64,000 nucleotides of DNA. Origin: an uncultured bacterium. GTDB lineage: Bacteria > Bacillota > Clostridia > Lachnospirales > Lachnospiraceae. The notes below the pieces were generated by a model. The model saw only the letters and a program-made list of their open reading frames with translations. It was not told the DNA's origin and ran no database searches. Where the stretch lies: the NCBI GenBank assembly GCA_945828315.1, contig CALZQA010000005.1, positions 1-64,000 on the forward strand, written 5' to 3'. Of this stretch, positions 47,405 through 56,054 are shown one piece after another. Every line of letters starts with the position of its first letter. Positions within the stretch are counted from its first letter, which is position 1. The translations under genes and the position numbers were made by a program.

Positions 47405-48679
47405 ATGAAGGTTTTGATCGTAGGAAGCGGCGGACGTGAGCATGCCATCGCAATGGCAGTCGCAAAGAGTCCGAAAGTAGATAAAATATATTGCGCACCC
47501 GGAAATGCAGGTATCGCAGCGCAGGCAGAGTGTGTGCCCATCACGGCGATGGAGTTTGATAAGCTGGCGGATTTTGCACAGGAAAAAGCCATCGATCTGA
47601 CGATCATTGGTATGGATGATCCGTTGGTGGGCGGTATCGTGGATGTGTTTGAGGCACGCGGACTGCGTGTGTTCGGACCCCGTAAAAATGCGGCGATCCT
47701 GGAGGGCTCCAAGGCATTCTCCAAGGAACTGATGAAGAAATATAACATTCCGACAGCAGGCTATGAGACATTTGATGATGCAGATGCTGCACTTGCATAT
47801 CTCGAGACCGCAAAGCTTCCGATCGTCTTAAAGGCTGATGGACTGGCACTGGGCAAGGGCGTGCTGATCTGCAACACGCTGGAGGAGGCAAAGGAAGGCG
47901 TAAAGGAGATCATGCAGGATAAGAAGTTCGGCACAGCCGGAAACCGTATGGTCGTGGAGGAATTTATGACCGGACGCGAGGTCTCTGTGTTGTCTTATGT
48001 GGATGGAAAGACTATCAAGATCATGTCCTCCGCACAGGACCACAAGCGTGCACAGGATGGCGATCAGGGACTCAACACCGGCGGAATGGGAACTTTCTCG
48101 CCCAGCCCCTTCTATACAAAAGAAGTAGACGAGTTCTGTAAAAAATACATTTATCAGGCAACGGTTGATGCCATGGCAGCAGAGGGAAGAGAATTCAAGG
48201 GAATCATCTTCTTCGGACTGATGCTGACGGAAGACGGACCGAAAGTGCTGGAGTACAATGCACGTTTCGGTGATCCCGAGGCACAGGTAGTGTTGCCCCG
48301 TATGAAAAATGACATCGTTGAAGTGATGGAGGCATGTATCGACGGCAGACTGGATACGATCGATCTGCAGTTTGAGGATAATGCAGCTGTCTGCGTGGTA
48401 CTGGCATCCGATGGTTATCCGGTCAGCTACAAGAAGGGATATCCCATCACCGGATTTGAGAAATTTGAGGGCAGAGATGACCGTTTCTGTTACCATGCAG
48501 GAACTGCCTTTAATGACAAGGGCGAGATCGTTACAAACGGTGGACGTGTGCTGGGCATTACGGCAACCGGCGCAGATCTGAAGGAAGCCCGCGCGAATGC
48601 GTATGCAGCCACCGAGTGGATCTCTTTTGAGAACAAATACATGAGACACGATATCGGCAAAGCAATCGATGAGGCATAA
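47405..48679 (+). CDS. purD: Phosphoribosylamine-glycine ligase
   Basis: The enzyme has 424 residues with an ATP-grasp fold. MKVLIVGSGGREHAIAMAVA starts the N domain. LPIVLKADGLALGKGVLIC and QDHKRAQDGDQGLNTGGMG form the ATP-binding part, and VLEYNARFGDPEAQVVLPR carries the metal ligands. It makes GAR from phosphoribosylamine and glycine. TTAGGAGGC precedes the ATG. The thyA gene follows 2 bases after its stop. Confidence 0.95.
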   Translation: MKVLIVGSGGREHAIAMAVAKSPKVDKIYCAPGNAGIAAQAECVPITAMEFDKLADFAQEKAIDLTIIGMDDPLVGGIVDVFEARGLRVFGPRKNAAILEGSKAFSKELMKKYNIPTAGYETFDDADAALAYLETAKLPIVLKADGLALGKGVLICNTLEEAKEGVKEIMQDKKFGTAGNRMVVEEFMTGREVSVLSYVDGKTIKIMSSAQDHKRAQDGDQGLNTGGMGTFSPSPFYTKEVDEFCKKYIYQATVDAMAAEGREFKGIIFFGLMLTEDGPKVLEYNARFGDPEAQVVLPRMKNDIVEVMEACIDGRLDTIDLQFEDNAAVCVVLASDGYPVSYKKGYPITGFEKFEGRDDRFCYHAGTAFNDKGEIVTNGGRVLGITATGADLKEARANAYAATEWISFENKYMRHDIGKAIDEA

Positions 48680-48681
48680 CT

Positions 48682-49530
48682 ATGAGTTTGGCAGATGAGC
48701 TTTTTATCGCAATGTGCCGTGATATTCTGGATAACGGCACGAGCACGGAGGGCGAGAAGGTGCGCCCGCACTGGGAAGATGGCAGCAGCGCCTACACCAT
48801 CAAAAAATTCGGCGTGGTGAACCGCTATGACCTCTCAAAAGAGTTCCCGGCGCTGACACTGCGCCGGACTGCGATCAAGAGTGCAACGGACGAGATCCTC
48901 TGGATCTGGCAGAAAAAGTCCAATAACATTCATGATCTGCACAGTCACATCTGGGACGAGTGGGCAGATGCGGACGGATCTATCGGAAAGGCATACGGCT
49001 ATCAGCTTGGTGTGAAGCATCAGTATAAAGAGGGCATGATGGATCAGGTGGACCGTGTGATCTACGACCTGAAAAATAATCCCTTCAGTCGCCGGATCAT
49101 GACGAATATCTATGTGCATCAGGATCTGCACGAGATGAATCTCTATCCTTGTGCTTACAGCATGACTTTCAATGTGACGCAGAAAAGGGGAGACGATAAG
49201 CTGACGTTAAATGCCGTGTTAAACCAGCGCTCCCAGGATGTGCTGACGGCAAACAACTGGAATGTGTGTCAGTATGCCGTACTTCTGCACATGCTGGCAC
49301 AGGTGTGTGACATGCGTGTGGGCGAGCTGGTGCATGTGATCGCGGATGCGCACATTTATGACAGACATGTTCCGCTGGTGGAGGAGCTGATCTCCCGGGA
49401 GCCGCATCCGGCACCGAAGTTCTGGATCAACCCGGATGTTAGGGATTTCTATGAATTTACGCGGGATGATGTGAAACTCATCGACTACGAGACAGGACCG
49501 CAGATCGAGAACATTCCGGTAGCTATTTAA
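48682..49530 (+). CDS. thyA: Thymidylate synthase
   Basis: The enzyme has 282 residues and makes dTMP from dUMP and methylene-THF. The catalytic Cys is in LYPCAYSMTFNV; LNQRSQDVLTANNWNVCQYA holds the dUMP phosphate Arg and Asn, and HVIADAHIYDRH the C-terminal His/Tyr. The residue after the catalytic Cys is Ala, whereas the classic motif is PCH, so it belongs to a divergent branch of ThyA. It is followed by folA 10 bases downstream, which regenerates the THF it oxidises. Confidence 0.9.
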   Translation: MSLADELFIAMCRDILDNGTSTEGEKVRPHWEDGSSAYTIKKFGVVNRYDLSKEFPALTLRRTAIKSATDEILWIWQKKSNNIHDLHSHIWDEWADADGSIGKAYGYQLGVKHQYKEGMMDQVDRVIYDLKNNPFSRRIMTNIYVHQDLHEMNLYPCAYSMTFNVTQKRGDDKLTLNAVLNQRSQDVLTANNWNVCQYAVLLHMLAQVCDMRVGELVHVIADAHIYDRHVPLVEELISREPHPAPKFWINPDVRDFYEFTRDDVKLIDYETGPQIENIPVAI

Positions 49531-49540
49531 GGAGATAACC

Positions 49541-50032
49541 ATGAATTTAATTGCAAACGTAGACATAAACTGGGCAATAGGAAAAAACAACCAGCTGCTG
49601 GTAAAGATCCCGGCGGACATGAAATTTTTCCGCGAAACGACGACCGGAAAGGTGGTCGTCATGGGACGCAAGACGCTGGAGAGCTTTCCCAATGGACAGC
49701 CCCTGAAAAACCGTACCAATATTGTGCTCACACATGACCGCAGCTATCAGGTGAAGGAAGCGATCGTCGTTTACTCTATGGATGAACTGCACGAGGAGTT
49801 GAAAAAATACCCTTCCGAGGATATCTATATTATCGGCGGCGAGAGTATTTACCGGCAGCTGGTGGACGAGTGCGACGTGGCACATATCACAAAGGTGGAT
49901 TTTGCCTACGATGCGGATGCACACTTCCCGAATCTGGACGAAAAGCCGGAGTGGAGGATCACACAGGACAGCGAGGAGCAGACCTACTTTGATCTGATCT
50001 ACCATTTTTATAAGTACGAAAAACAAAAATGA
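49541..50032 (+). CDS. folA: Dihydrofolate reductase
   Basis: The enzyme has 163 residues. MNLIANVDINWAIGKNNQLL, with Asp and Trp of the folate site, KFFRETTTGKVVVMGRKTLE for NADPH, and YIIGGESIYRQLVDE are standard DHFR blocks. It reduces dihydrofolate to THF, working with ThyA upstream. AAGGAGATAACC precedes the ATG. Confidence 0.94.
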   Translation: MNLIANVDINWAIGKNNQLLVKIPADMKFFRETTTGKVVVMGRKTLESFPNGQPLKNRTNIVLTHDRSYQVKEAIVVYSMDELHEELKKYPSEDIYIIGGESIYRQLVDECDVAHITKVDFAYDADAHFPNLDEKPEWRITQDSEEQTYFDLIYHFYKYEKQK

Positions 50033-50064
50033 TGCATCGATCGCTGTGAGGGAACCGAACAGAT

Positions 50065-51018
50065 ATGGAAAATTTTATATACAGTATCAACGTCACCATG
50101 CCGATCTTCCTCGTCATGATGATCGGTTGGTTTTTAAAGCAACGGGGCATGCTGGATGAACATTTTGTCTCCGTTGCAAACAAATTTAACTTTCAGGTCA
50201 CACTGCCGTTTCTGGTGTTCAAGGATCTGTCAGCGGTCGATATCAAGGCCGTTTTTGATCTGAAATACGTGTTATATTGCGCACTGGTCACCACCGTGTG
50301 CTTTTTTGTCATATGGGGCGGCGCAAAGCTGTTTTTGAAGGATCAGTCCATGACCGGTGCCTTTGTGCAGGCATCCTTTCGCAGCAGCGCGGCTGTAATG
50401 GGGCTTGCCTTTATTGAAAATATTTACGGTCCCTCCGCAATGGGACCGCTCATGATCATCGGAGCAGTACCGCTCTACAATATCTTTTCGGTCATCGTTC
50501 TCACCTTTGAGGCGGAGGATGACGGCGGGGAAAAAGATATGAGCAGACTGAAGCAGGCGGGGATCAATATCCTGAAAAATCCCATCATTATTGCCATCGT
50601 TCTCGGACTGATCGTAGCGTACTTTCAGATCGATTTTCCGACGATCGTGGACAATACGGTGAATAACATCGCAAAAATGGCGACTCCGTTGGCACTGATC
50701 GGCATGGGCGCGGGCTTTGAAGGGCGAAAGGCGCTTGCAAAGATCAAACCGACGATCGCTGCATCGCTCATTAAGCTGGTGCTGCAGCCGCTGGTGTTCA
50801 TCCCACTTGCCGTGGTAATGGGCTTTACCGGGGAGAAACTGATCGGCATTCTGGTTATGCTGGCAGCACCCGCGACACCAAGCTGTTATATCATGGCAAA
50901 AAATATGAAAAATGACGGTGTGCTGACTGCCAGTATTGTTGTGACGACAACTTTGCTTGCGGCATTTACCTTGACAGGATGGATTTTTGTGTTAAAATGC
51001 TTACAACTTATCGGTTAG
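50065..51018 (+). CDS. AEC family transporter (auxin efflux carrier type)
   Basis: The protein has 317 residues and about ten hydrophobic spans. PIFLVMMIGWFLKQRGMLDE and VANKFNFQVTLPFLVFKDLS at the start, and MLAAPATPSCYIMAKNM near the end, fit the AEC family. Substrates of bacterial members range over organic acids and are not predictable. It lies 32 bases after folA. A promoter for ilvB is embedded in its last 50 bases. Confidence 0.85.
   Translation: MENFIYSINVTMPIFLVMMIGWFLKQRGMLDEHFVSVANKFNFQVTLPFLVFKDLSAVDIKAVFDLKYVLYCALVTTVCFFVIWGGAKLFLKDQSMTGAFVQASFRSSAAVMGLAFIENIYGPSAMGPLMIIGAVPLYNIFSVIVLTFEAEDDGGEKDMSRLKQAGINILKNPIIIAIVLGLIVAYFQIDFPTIVDNTVNNIAKMATPLALIGMGAGFEGRKALAKIKPTIAASLIKLVLQPLVFIPLAVVMGFTGEKLIGILVMLAAPATPSCYIMAKNMKNDGVLTASIVVTTTLLAAFTLTGWIFVLKCLQLIG
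50971..50998 (+). promoter_or_regulatory. Candidate ilvBN promoter inside the AEC gene
   Basis: TTGACA (50971-50976), 16 bp, TAAAAT (50993-50998). It lies 72 bp before the ilvB start. No T-box was found in between. Confidence 0.5.
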
Positions 51019-51069
51019 CAGGTGCTTGCCATGTGAGTTGTGAGATGGAAATTAGGAGATGAAAGATAT

Positions 51070-52791
51070 ATGGATATTACCGGAAAGAAATTGTTTGTGA
51101 AAGCGATGCGCGAGGAGGGCGTGGACACGATCTTCGGCTATCCCGGAGGAATGGTCACGGACATCTTTGATGAATTATATAAGGCAGACGATATTCACCT
51201 CGTTCTGCCGCGGCATGAGCAGGCGCTGATCCATGAGGCAGAAGGGTATGCGCGCGCCACCGGAAAGGTGGGCGTTTGTATCGTTACGAGCGGTCCCGGT
51301 GCGACCAATATCGTGACCGGTCTCGCGGATGCGCATTATGACAGTATTCCACTCGTTGTGATCACCGGTCAGGTACCCTTAAAACTCATCGGAAACGATG
51401 CATTTCAGGAGGTGGATATTGTCGGCATGACACGCAGTATCACAAAGTACGGTGTGACGGTACGTGACCGCGCAGAGCTTGGAAAAATCTTAAAAATGGC
51501 ATTTTATATTGCGAAGAGCGGAAAACCCGGACCGGTTCTGATCGATCTGCCGAAGGACATTCAAAATGAGCCCGGGGATGCGGAGTACCCTGCAAAAGTA
51601 TCGATCCGCGGTTATAAACCAAATACTTCGGTCCATGTGGGACAGCTGAAAAAGGCATATAAGTTACTGCATTCGGCAAAGAAACCGCTGATCCTTGCGG
51701 GCGGAGGTGTACATATTTCCGGAGCAGAGGATCTCTTGTGTGAGTTTGCGGAAAAGACACATGTGCCGGTGGTGACCACTGTTATGGGCAAGGGTGTGAT
51801 GCCGGTGGGACATCATCTGTATGTGGGTAACTGTGGTATGCACGGAAGATTTGCGGCAAACAAGGCAGTCAGTGAGTGTGATGTGCTCTTTTCCATCGGA
51901 ACCCGTTTTAATGATCGTATCACCGGGGATCTGGAGGAGTTTGCCCCCAATGCAAAGATCGTGCATATCGATATTGCTACTGCCTCTATCTCAAGAAATG
52001 TTGTGGTGGATGTGCCGGTGGTGTCCGATGCGCGTCTGGCGCTGGAAACGATGATGGAGTGGGCGAAACCCCGCAGCACAAAGGCGTGGCGTGATACGAT
52101 CGCAGCGTGGGAGCAGGAAAATCCTCTCTGCATGCGGGGAGATAAGGGTATGAGCCCCCAGATGATCATGGAGGAGATCAACAAGGCATATGATTCCGGT
52201 ATCGTGGTCACGGATGTGGGACAGCATCAGATGTGGGCTTCACAGTTTCTGGATTTCGGACCGGAAAAGAAGTTTATCACTTCCGGAGGACTGGGTACGA
52301 TGGGCTTTGGTTTCCCGGCAGCCATCGGCGCAAAGATCGGTGCGCCGGATAAGGATGTTGTCTGTATTTCCGGTGACGGAGGTATGCAGATGAATATTCA
52401 GGAGCTGGCTACGGCAATCGTGGAGGAGGTTCCCATCACTGTATGTATCCTGAACAATTATTATCTCGGCATGGTGCGTCAGATGCAGCAACTGTTCTAT
52501 GGTAAGCGCTACAGCGCGACCTGTCTGCGCAGGAGAAAGAGCTGCCCTGCAGACTGTAAGGGTCCGAATAAAAACTGTCCGCCCTATGAGCCGGACTTTG
52601 TGAAGCTGGCGGAGAGCTACGGTGCGCACGGTATCCGCGTGACCGAAGCGTCAGAGATTGCGCCCGCGTTGGCACAGGCAAAGGCAAATACAGATGCACT
52701 TACGGTCATAGAGTTTTTGATCGCCACGGATGAGCTGGTACTTCCCATGGTAAAGAGTGGAAACCCGATGAGCGAAATGATTTTGAGATAA
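51070..52791 (+). CDS. ilvB: Acetolactate synthase large subunit
   Basis: The enzyme has 573 residues and is ThDP-dependent. FGYPGGMVTDIFDEL, the catalytic Glu50 in LPRHEQALIHEAEGYARATG, GPGATNIVTGLADAHYDS and the ThDP motif CISGDGGMQMNIQELAT...NNYYLGMVRQ are present. It condenses pyruvate to acetolactate for Val/Leu, or with oxobutyrate for Ile. An insertion after GKRYSAT contains Cys485, Cys492, Cys496 and Cys503 (C-x6-C-x3-C-x6-C) before EPDFVKLAESYG, where most enzymes have a short loop. The ATG at 51070 is chosen over 51040 because conserved sequence begins there. ilvN follows 13 bases later. Confidence 0.93.
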   Translation: MDITGKKLFVKAMREEGVDTIFGYPGGMVTDIFDELYKADDIHLVLPRHEQALIHEAEGYARATGKVGVCIVTSGPGATNIVTGLADAHYDSIPLVVITGQVPLKLIGNDAFQEVDIVGMTRSITKYGVTVRDRAELGKILKMAFYIAKSGKPGPVLIDLPKDIQNEPGDAEYPAKVSIRGYKPNTSVHVGQLKKAYKLLHSAKKPLILAGGGVHISGAEDLLCEFAEKTHVPVVTTVMGKGVMPVGHHLYVGNCGMHGRFAANKAVSECDVLFSIGTRFNDRITGDLEEFAPNAKIVHIDIATASISRNVVVDVPVVSDARLALETMMEWAKPRSTKAWRDTIAAWEQENPLCMRGDKGMSPQMIMEEINKAYDSGIVVTDVGQHQMWASQFLDFGPEKKFITSGGLGTMGFGFPAAIGAKIGAPDKDVVCISGDGGMQMNIQELATAIVEEVPITVCILNNYYLGMVRQMQQLFYGKRYSATCLRRRKSCPADCKGPNKNCPPYEPDFVKLAESYGAHGIRVTEASEIAPALAQAKANTDALTVIEFLIATDELVLPMVKSGNPMSEMILR

Positions 52792-52804
52792 AGGAGGCGG
52801 TATT

Positions 52805-53317
52805 ATGATCGATCGAAGCATGAAAAACCGATGGATTGCACTGTATGTGGAAAATACCGTCGGCGTTCTGGCAAAGGTGTCCGGACTTTTTTCCGGGAAA
52901 TCTTATAATTTACAGTCCCTGACTGTTGGTACGACGGAGGATGATACCGTGTCGCGTATGACGATCTGCGTGACGAGCGATGATGTGACCTTTGAGCAGA
53001 TCAAAAAGCAGCTCAACTGTATGATCGAGGTCATCAAGGTCATTGATCTGACGAATGTTCCGATCCATATGAAGGAGATCCTGTTTGCAAAGGTGAAGGA
53101 TATTTCTGCGGAGGAAAAACTGGAGGTATTCCAGATCGCGCAGGTATTTGAAGTGAAGGTGAAGGATATCGGAACAGACAGCGTGCTGTTGGAGTGTATG
53201 CTCACCGAGCGGCGTAACAACGAGCTGATCGCGCTGCTCCGTTCCAAATTCAAGAACATCGAGATCGTGCGCGGCGGAGCTGTGGCAATCGAATCTATAA
53301 GTACGTCCTGCAGATAA
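52805..53317 (+). CDS. ilvN: Acetolactate synthase regulatory subunit
   Basis: The protein has 170 residues. The ACT domain is at about 8-80: WIALYVENTVGVLAKVSGLF, then SYNLQSLTVGTTEDDTVSRM. The second domain, at about 85-160, has IGTDSVLLECMLTERRNNEL. It gives valine feedback to the IlvB catalytic subunit. AAAGGAGGCG is the ribosome site. The gene ends the operon at a very long hairpin. Confidence 0.93.
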   Translation: MIDRSMKNRWIALYVENTVGVLAKVSGLFSGKSYNLQSLTVGTTEDDTVSRMTICVTSDDVTFEQIKKQLNCMIEVIKVIDLTNVPIHMKEILFAKVKDISAEEKLEVFQIAQVFEVKVKDIGTDSVLLECMLTERRNNELIALLRSKFKNIEIVRGGAVAIESISTSCR

Positions 53318-53327
53318 GATCAATAAA

Positions 53328-53403
53328 AAAAGGAGATGTGTTTTCTGTGCTTTCGTGCGAGCCTGTCAAGGCGAAGTGCAGCACAGAAAATATATCTCCT
53401 TTT
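53328..53403. terminator. Long bidirectional hairpin between ilvN and flavin reductase
   Basis: AAAAGGAGAT (53328-53337) pairs with ATCTCCTTTT (53394-53403), and TTTTCTGTGCT pairs with AGCACAGAAAA inside it, with 3-base internal loops. It serves two convergent genes. Confidence 0.8.
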
Positions 53404-53431
53404 ACATGGATCATATGTCCGGGATACCAAT

Positions 53432-53950
53432 TTACCTGGCGAGTATTTCAGTCACTTCCGCAACATACATCGTGTGGTAATCTTTATCCTTATACCACGT
53501 GCTGTCGATAGCATCATCGATAAATTGCTCCGGCAGGATCTTTGTGGCGGACATCTTCCGGCAAACCAGTACGAGATTACCCTCGTCAATATAAGGTGTG
53601 CCGTCAGATGCATAGTCCACGTGCATTTTAGCGTTGGCAATCTTGTCTTCCTTGCGGCCGGAAACGGCACCGAAATATTTCAGGGCAAGTTTGTTTTCCT
53701 TATTCTGTTTGTCAAAGAAAGTCAGCGAGAAGGTGTCATGGCTGTCGATAAATTCCTTTGTGTAACGGCTGTCCCGAATAAACACGCTGACGACATTTTT
53801 GCCCCAGAGTACACCGATCGTACCCCAGCTGGCAGTCATGGTATTCGCTTTTTTATTGTCCCCTGCAGTCACTGCCATCCATTCTGTTCCGATCTTGGTA
53901 AACGGATTGATTTCAAGAAGATCTGCGGGATAGGGTTGAAATGAATGCAT
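53432..53950 (-). CDS. Flavin reductase family protein
   Basis: The protein has 172 residues and a split-barrel FMN-binding fold. NPFTKIGTEWMAVTAGDNKK, ANTMTASWGTIGVLWGKNVV, FIRDSRYTKEFID and SLTFFDKQNKENKLAL fit the flavin reductase-like (DIM6/NTAB) family, and CRKMSATKILPEQF is the C-terminal part. Such proteins reduce flavin or bind it in redox side reactions; the partner is unknown. Minus-strand AAAGGAGCG precedes the ATG. It is a single gene convergent to ilvN. Confidence 0.85.
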   Translation of the reverse strand: MHSFQPYPADLLEINPFTKIGTEWMAVTAGDNKKANTMTASWGTIGVLWGKNVVSVFIRDSRYTKEFIDSHDTFSLTFFDKQNKENKLALKYFGAVSGRKEDKIANAKMHVDYASDGTPYIDEGNLVLVCRKMSATKILPEQFIDDAIDSTWYKDKDYHTMYVAEVTEILAR

Positions 53951-54082
53951 AAAAATCGCTCCTTTTCCTAACGATGATGAAGGGATTCATCTGTTTTTCT
54001 GTTAAAACTTGATATAAGAATACCATATTCGTGTCGTGTATGCAAAAACTTTGTACAAAAATGAGAATCTTTTAGAAACAGC

Positions 54083-54111
54083 TTGCAAAATCCGAAAACA
54101 TTGTGTAGAAT
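54083..54111 (+). promoter_or_regulatory. Promoter of the cheY-like gene
   Basis: TTGCAA (54083-54088), 17 bp, TAGAAT (54106-54111), giving a leader of about 105 bases. Confidence 0.55.
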
Positions 54112-54222
54112 TAAAAAGTAGTGGAATGTGGTTGTATGACCGATTCTGTTAGAACGGATCATAGATCTGGAAGTATTTTATGAGAAATATGAAATAGAAA
54201 TAGAGTAAAGGATGGATAAGAT

Positions 54223-54588
54223 ATGGCTAAGAGAATCTTGATCGCAGATGATGCAGCATTTATGCGGATGATGTTAAAAGATATTTTGACCAAGGGCGGT
54301 TACGAGATCGCTGGAGAAGCGGCTGACGGTAACGAGGCGCTTTCAAAATATAAGGAGTTGAAGCCCGACCTTGTAACGATGGACATCACAATGCCTAACT
54401 GTGATGGCATTCAGAGTCTGAAGCAGATCAAGGCAGCAGATGCAGGAGCAAATGTTGTAATGTGTTCTGCAATGGGACAGCAGGCAATGGTTATCGAGGC
54501 GATCCAGAGCGGTGCGAAGGATTTCATCGTAAAGCCGTTCCAGGCTGACCGCGTATTGGAGGCTATCAAAAAGATCCTTGGTGAATAG
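54223..54588 (+). CDS. cheY: CheY-type response regulator
   Basis: The protein has 121 residues and is a lone receiver domain. Acidic pair in ILIADDAAFMR, phosphorylation site Asp in LVTMDITMPNCDG, Thr/Ser in VMCSAMGQQ, and Lys in FIVKPFQADRV are all in place. MDITMPNCDGIQ is the usual form in clostridial CheY. It would carry chemotaxis signals to the flagellar switch. It is monocistronic, flanked by a promoter and a perfect hairpin, away from any che/fli operon. Confidence 0.88.
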   Translation: MAKRILIADDAAFMRMMLKDILTKGGYEIAGEAADGNEALSKYKELKPDLVTMDITMPNCDGIQSLKQIKAADAGANVVMCSAMGQQAMVIEAIQSGAKDFIVKPFQADRVLEAIKKILGE

Positions 54589-54599
54589 TACATACAAAA

Positions 54600-54643
54600 G
54601 CATATAGAAAAGCGTCCGTTTATGCGGACGCTTTTCTATATGC
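54600..54643. terminator. Bidirectional terminator between cheY and the PG-binding gene
   Basis: GCATATAGAAAAGCGTCCG pairs perfectly with CGGACGCTTTTCTATATGC around a TTTATG loop (19 bp). Convergent genes lie on both sides. Confidence 0.9.
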
Positions 54644-54654
54644 AAAAACTCCCT

Positions 54655-55917
54655 TTATACCAGCTCTGCAATTCGGCTGACGGCGACATAGATCTCTGAG
54701 ATCTTATACCAGGTCGGATAGTCGACGATGCCGGTGGCAGGCAGACCGAATACAGACTGGAATTTCTTCACAGCATCGCGGGTGGCAGTACCAAAAATGC
54801 CATCGGCTGTGACTGTAGGAATGGCAGGGTAGTTCTGGTGGATGCGGTTTAATTGTTGCTGCATCTGGCGCACTTTCGAGCCGCTGGAGCCGACAGACAG
54901 ATCGTAACCCGGCCAGGAGGAAGGAATGCCAGAGATCTCATCGGCAGTGTTGACGTAAATGCTGCTTCCGTAATAATTGCGCAGGATCTGGATCGCCGAA
55001 TAACCCTGATCCCCCAGATATTTGGAGCCCCACTGGGACAGCCAGTTCGGACAGATGACATTCCTGCCGTCACAATACTGTGTCAGGATCGGCTGAATCA
55101 CATTGGGGCGCGAGAGAAAGTTCTCAAACATCTCATCCACGACACGGGAGATCGTATCATAGATCGTTCGTCCGTAGGACCATTTCTGATCGTAGGCAGT
55201 GGAGGAAGTGATGGTAAAGTTGTAGCCTTTATTTCTGTACCATTCTGTAAAAACACGGTTTAAAGTAAAGGACATGATCGCCAACACGTTGGCGCGGATC
55301 GTGGAATCCGGCCATGTAGCATAGATCTCGCTGGATGCAACATTTTTGATGTAATCCTTGTATCGGACATAGTAATCGTTGGCGCGTGAATCAGTGGGCG
55401 GACCATCATGGACAACAACGAATTCCGGAATGACTACACGACTCAAAACGATCTCGCCGGTTTCCTCTATCGGTTTGATCTCCGATTCCTCAATCTTTGG
55501 AGGATAATCGCCAAAAAGTGTGTTGACCGGAATGTCAATGCTTTCGCGGAATCTGCCGGCATAGTCGAGCGGTGTCAGGACTACATTCTGGATGGCCTTG
55601 ATCGTGGAGAATACCTCTATTCCTGAAATGTTTAATGGCTGATAACCCTCAGCCCGTATCTGGATCGTGTATAGGGAAAACGGCTGATTTTCCTGAGAGG
55701 AGTCCAGACTGTATTCAACTGGTGGTGCATCCAGTGTTACCGTCTGCGTCTGTCCGGATTCATCGGTCTGTAACGATTCCAGCGTGGCATCAGGATCTCC
55801 GCTATAGCTGAGTGTGATCGTAGCCCCCTTGATCGGTGTATTTTGCACCCGGGAGGTCACGTTGACCTGCAGGGTGCCGGTATCTGTGGCTTCCTGCATT
55901 GCATATAATTGTTTCAT
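54655..55917 (-). CDS. SpoIID-like and peptidoglycan-binding domain protein
   Basis: The protein has 420 residues. Two N-terminal beta-sandwich (carboxypeptidase-regulatory/CNA-B-like) stretches, TLQVNVTSRVQNTPIKGATI and TIQIRAEGYQPLN, are followed by a middle region resembling SpoIID/LytB: IRANVLAIMSFTLNRVFTEW, ITSSTAYDQKW. The C-terminal peptidoglycan-binding domain has VRQMQQQLNRIHQNY, TADGIFGTATRDAVKKFQ. There is no signal peptide, so it may act in the mother cell or leave without one. This architecture belongs to sporulation and cortex proteins. The ATG at 55917 has GGGAG 8 bases before it, better than 55977. Confidence 0.75.
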   Translation of the reverse strand: MKQLYAMQEATDTGTLQVNVTSRVQNTPIKGATITLSYSGDPDATLESLQTDESGQTQTVTLDAPPVEYSLDSSQENQPFSLYTIQIRAEGYQPLNISGIEVFSTIKAIQNVVLTPLDYAGRFRESIDIPVNTLFGDYPPKIEESEIKPIEETGEIVLSRVVIPEFVVVHDGPPTDSRANDYYVRYKDYIKNVASSEIYATWPDSTIRANVLAIMSFTLNRVFTEWYRNKGYNFTITSSTAYDQKWSYGRTIYDTISRVVDEMFENFLSRPNVIQPILTQYCDGRNVICPNWLSQWGSKYLGDQGYSAIQILRNYYGSSIYVNTADEISGIPSSWPGYDLSVGSSGSKVRQMQQQLNRIHQNYPAIPTVTADGIFGTATRDAVKKFQSVFGLPATGIVDYPTWYKISEIYVAVSRIAELV

Positions 55918-56011
55918 GCAAAAACTCCCAAACGTCATTACTCCATTATATCCAAAGTGTAAAAAAAGGTTCCACAAAAAGAGGAAAAGTGTGGCATTAT
56001 GTGAATGGGTG

Positions 56012-56020
56012 TGATAAAAT
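56012..56020 (+). promoter_or_regulatory. Extended -10 promoter of the GGDEF gene
   Basis: TGA-TAAAAT (56012-56020) has the TGn extension; the -35 region is weak. It lies 35 bp before the GTG start. Confidence 0.45.
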
Positions 56021-56054
56021 GAAGCAGGATATATTCAGGGGGGAGGTCACATAA

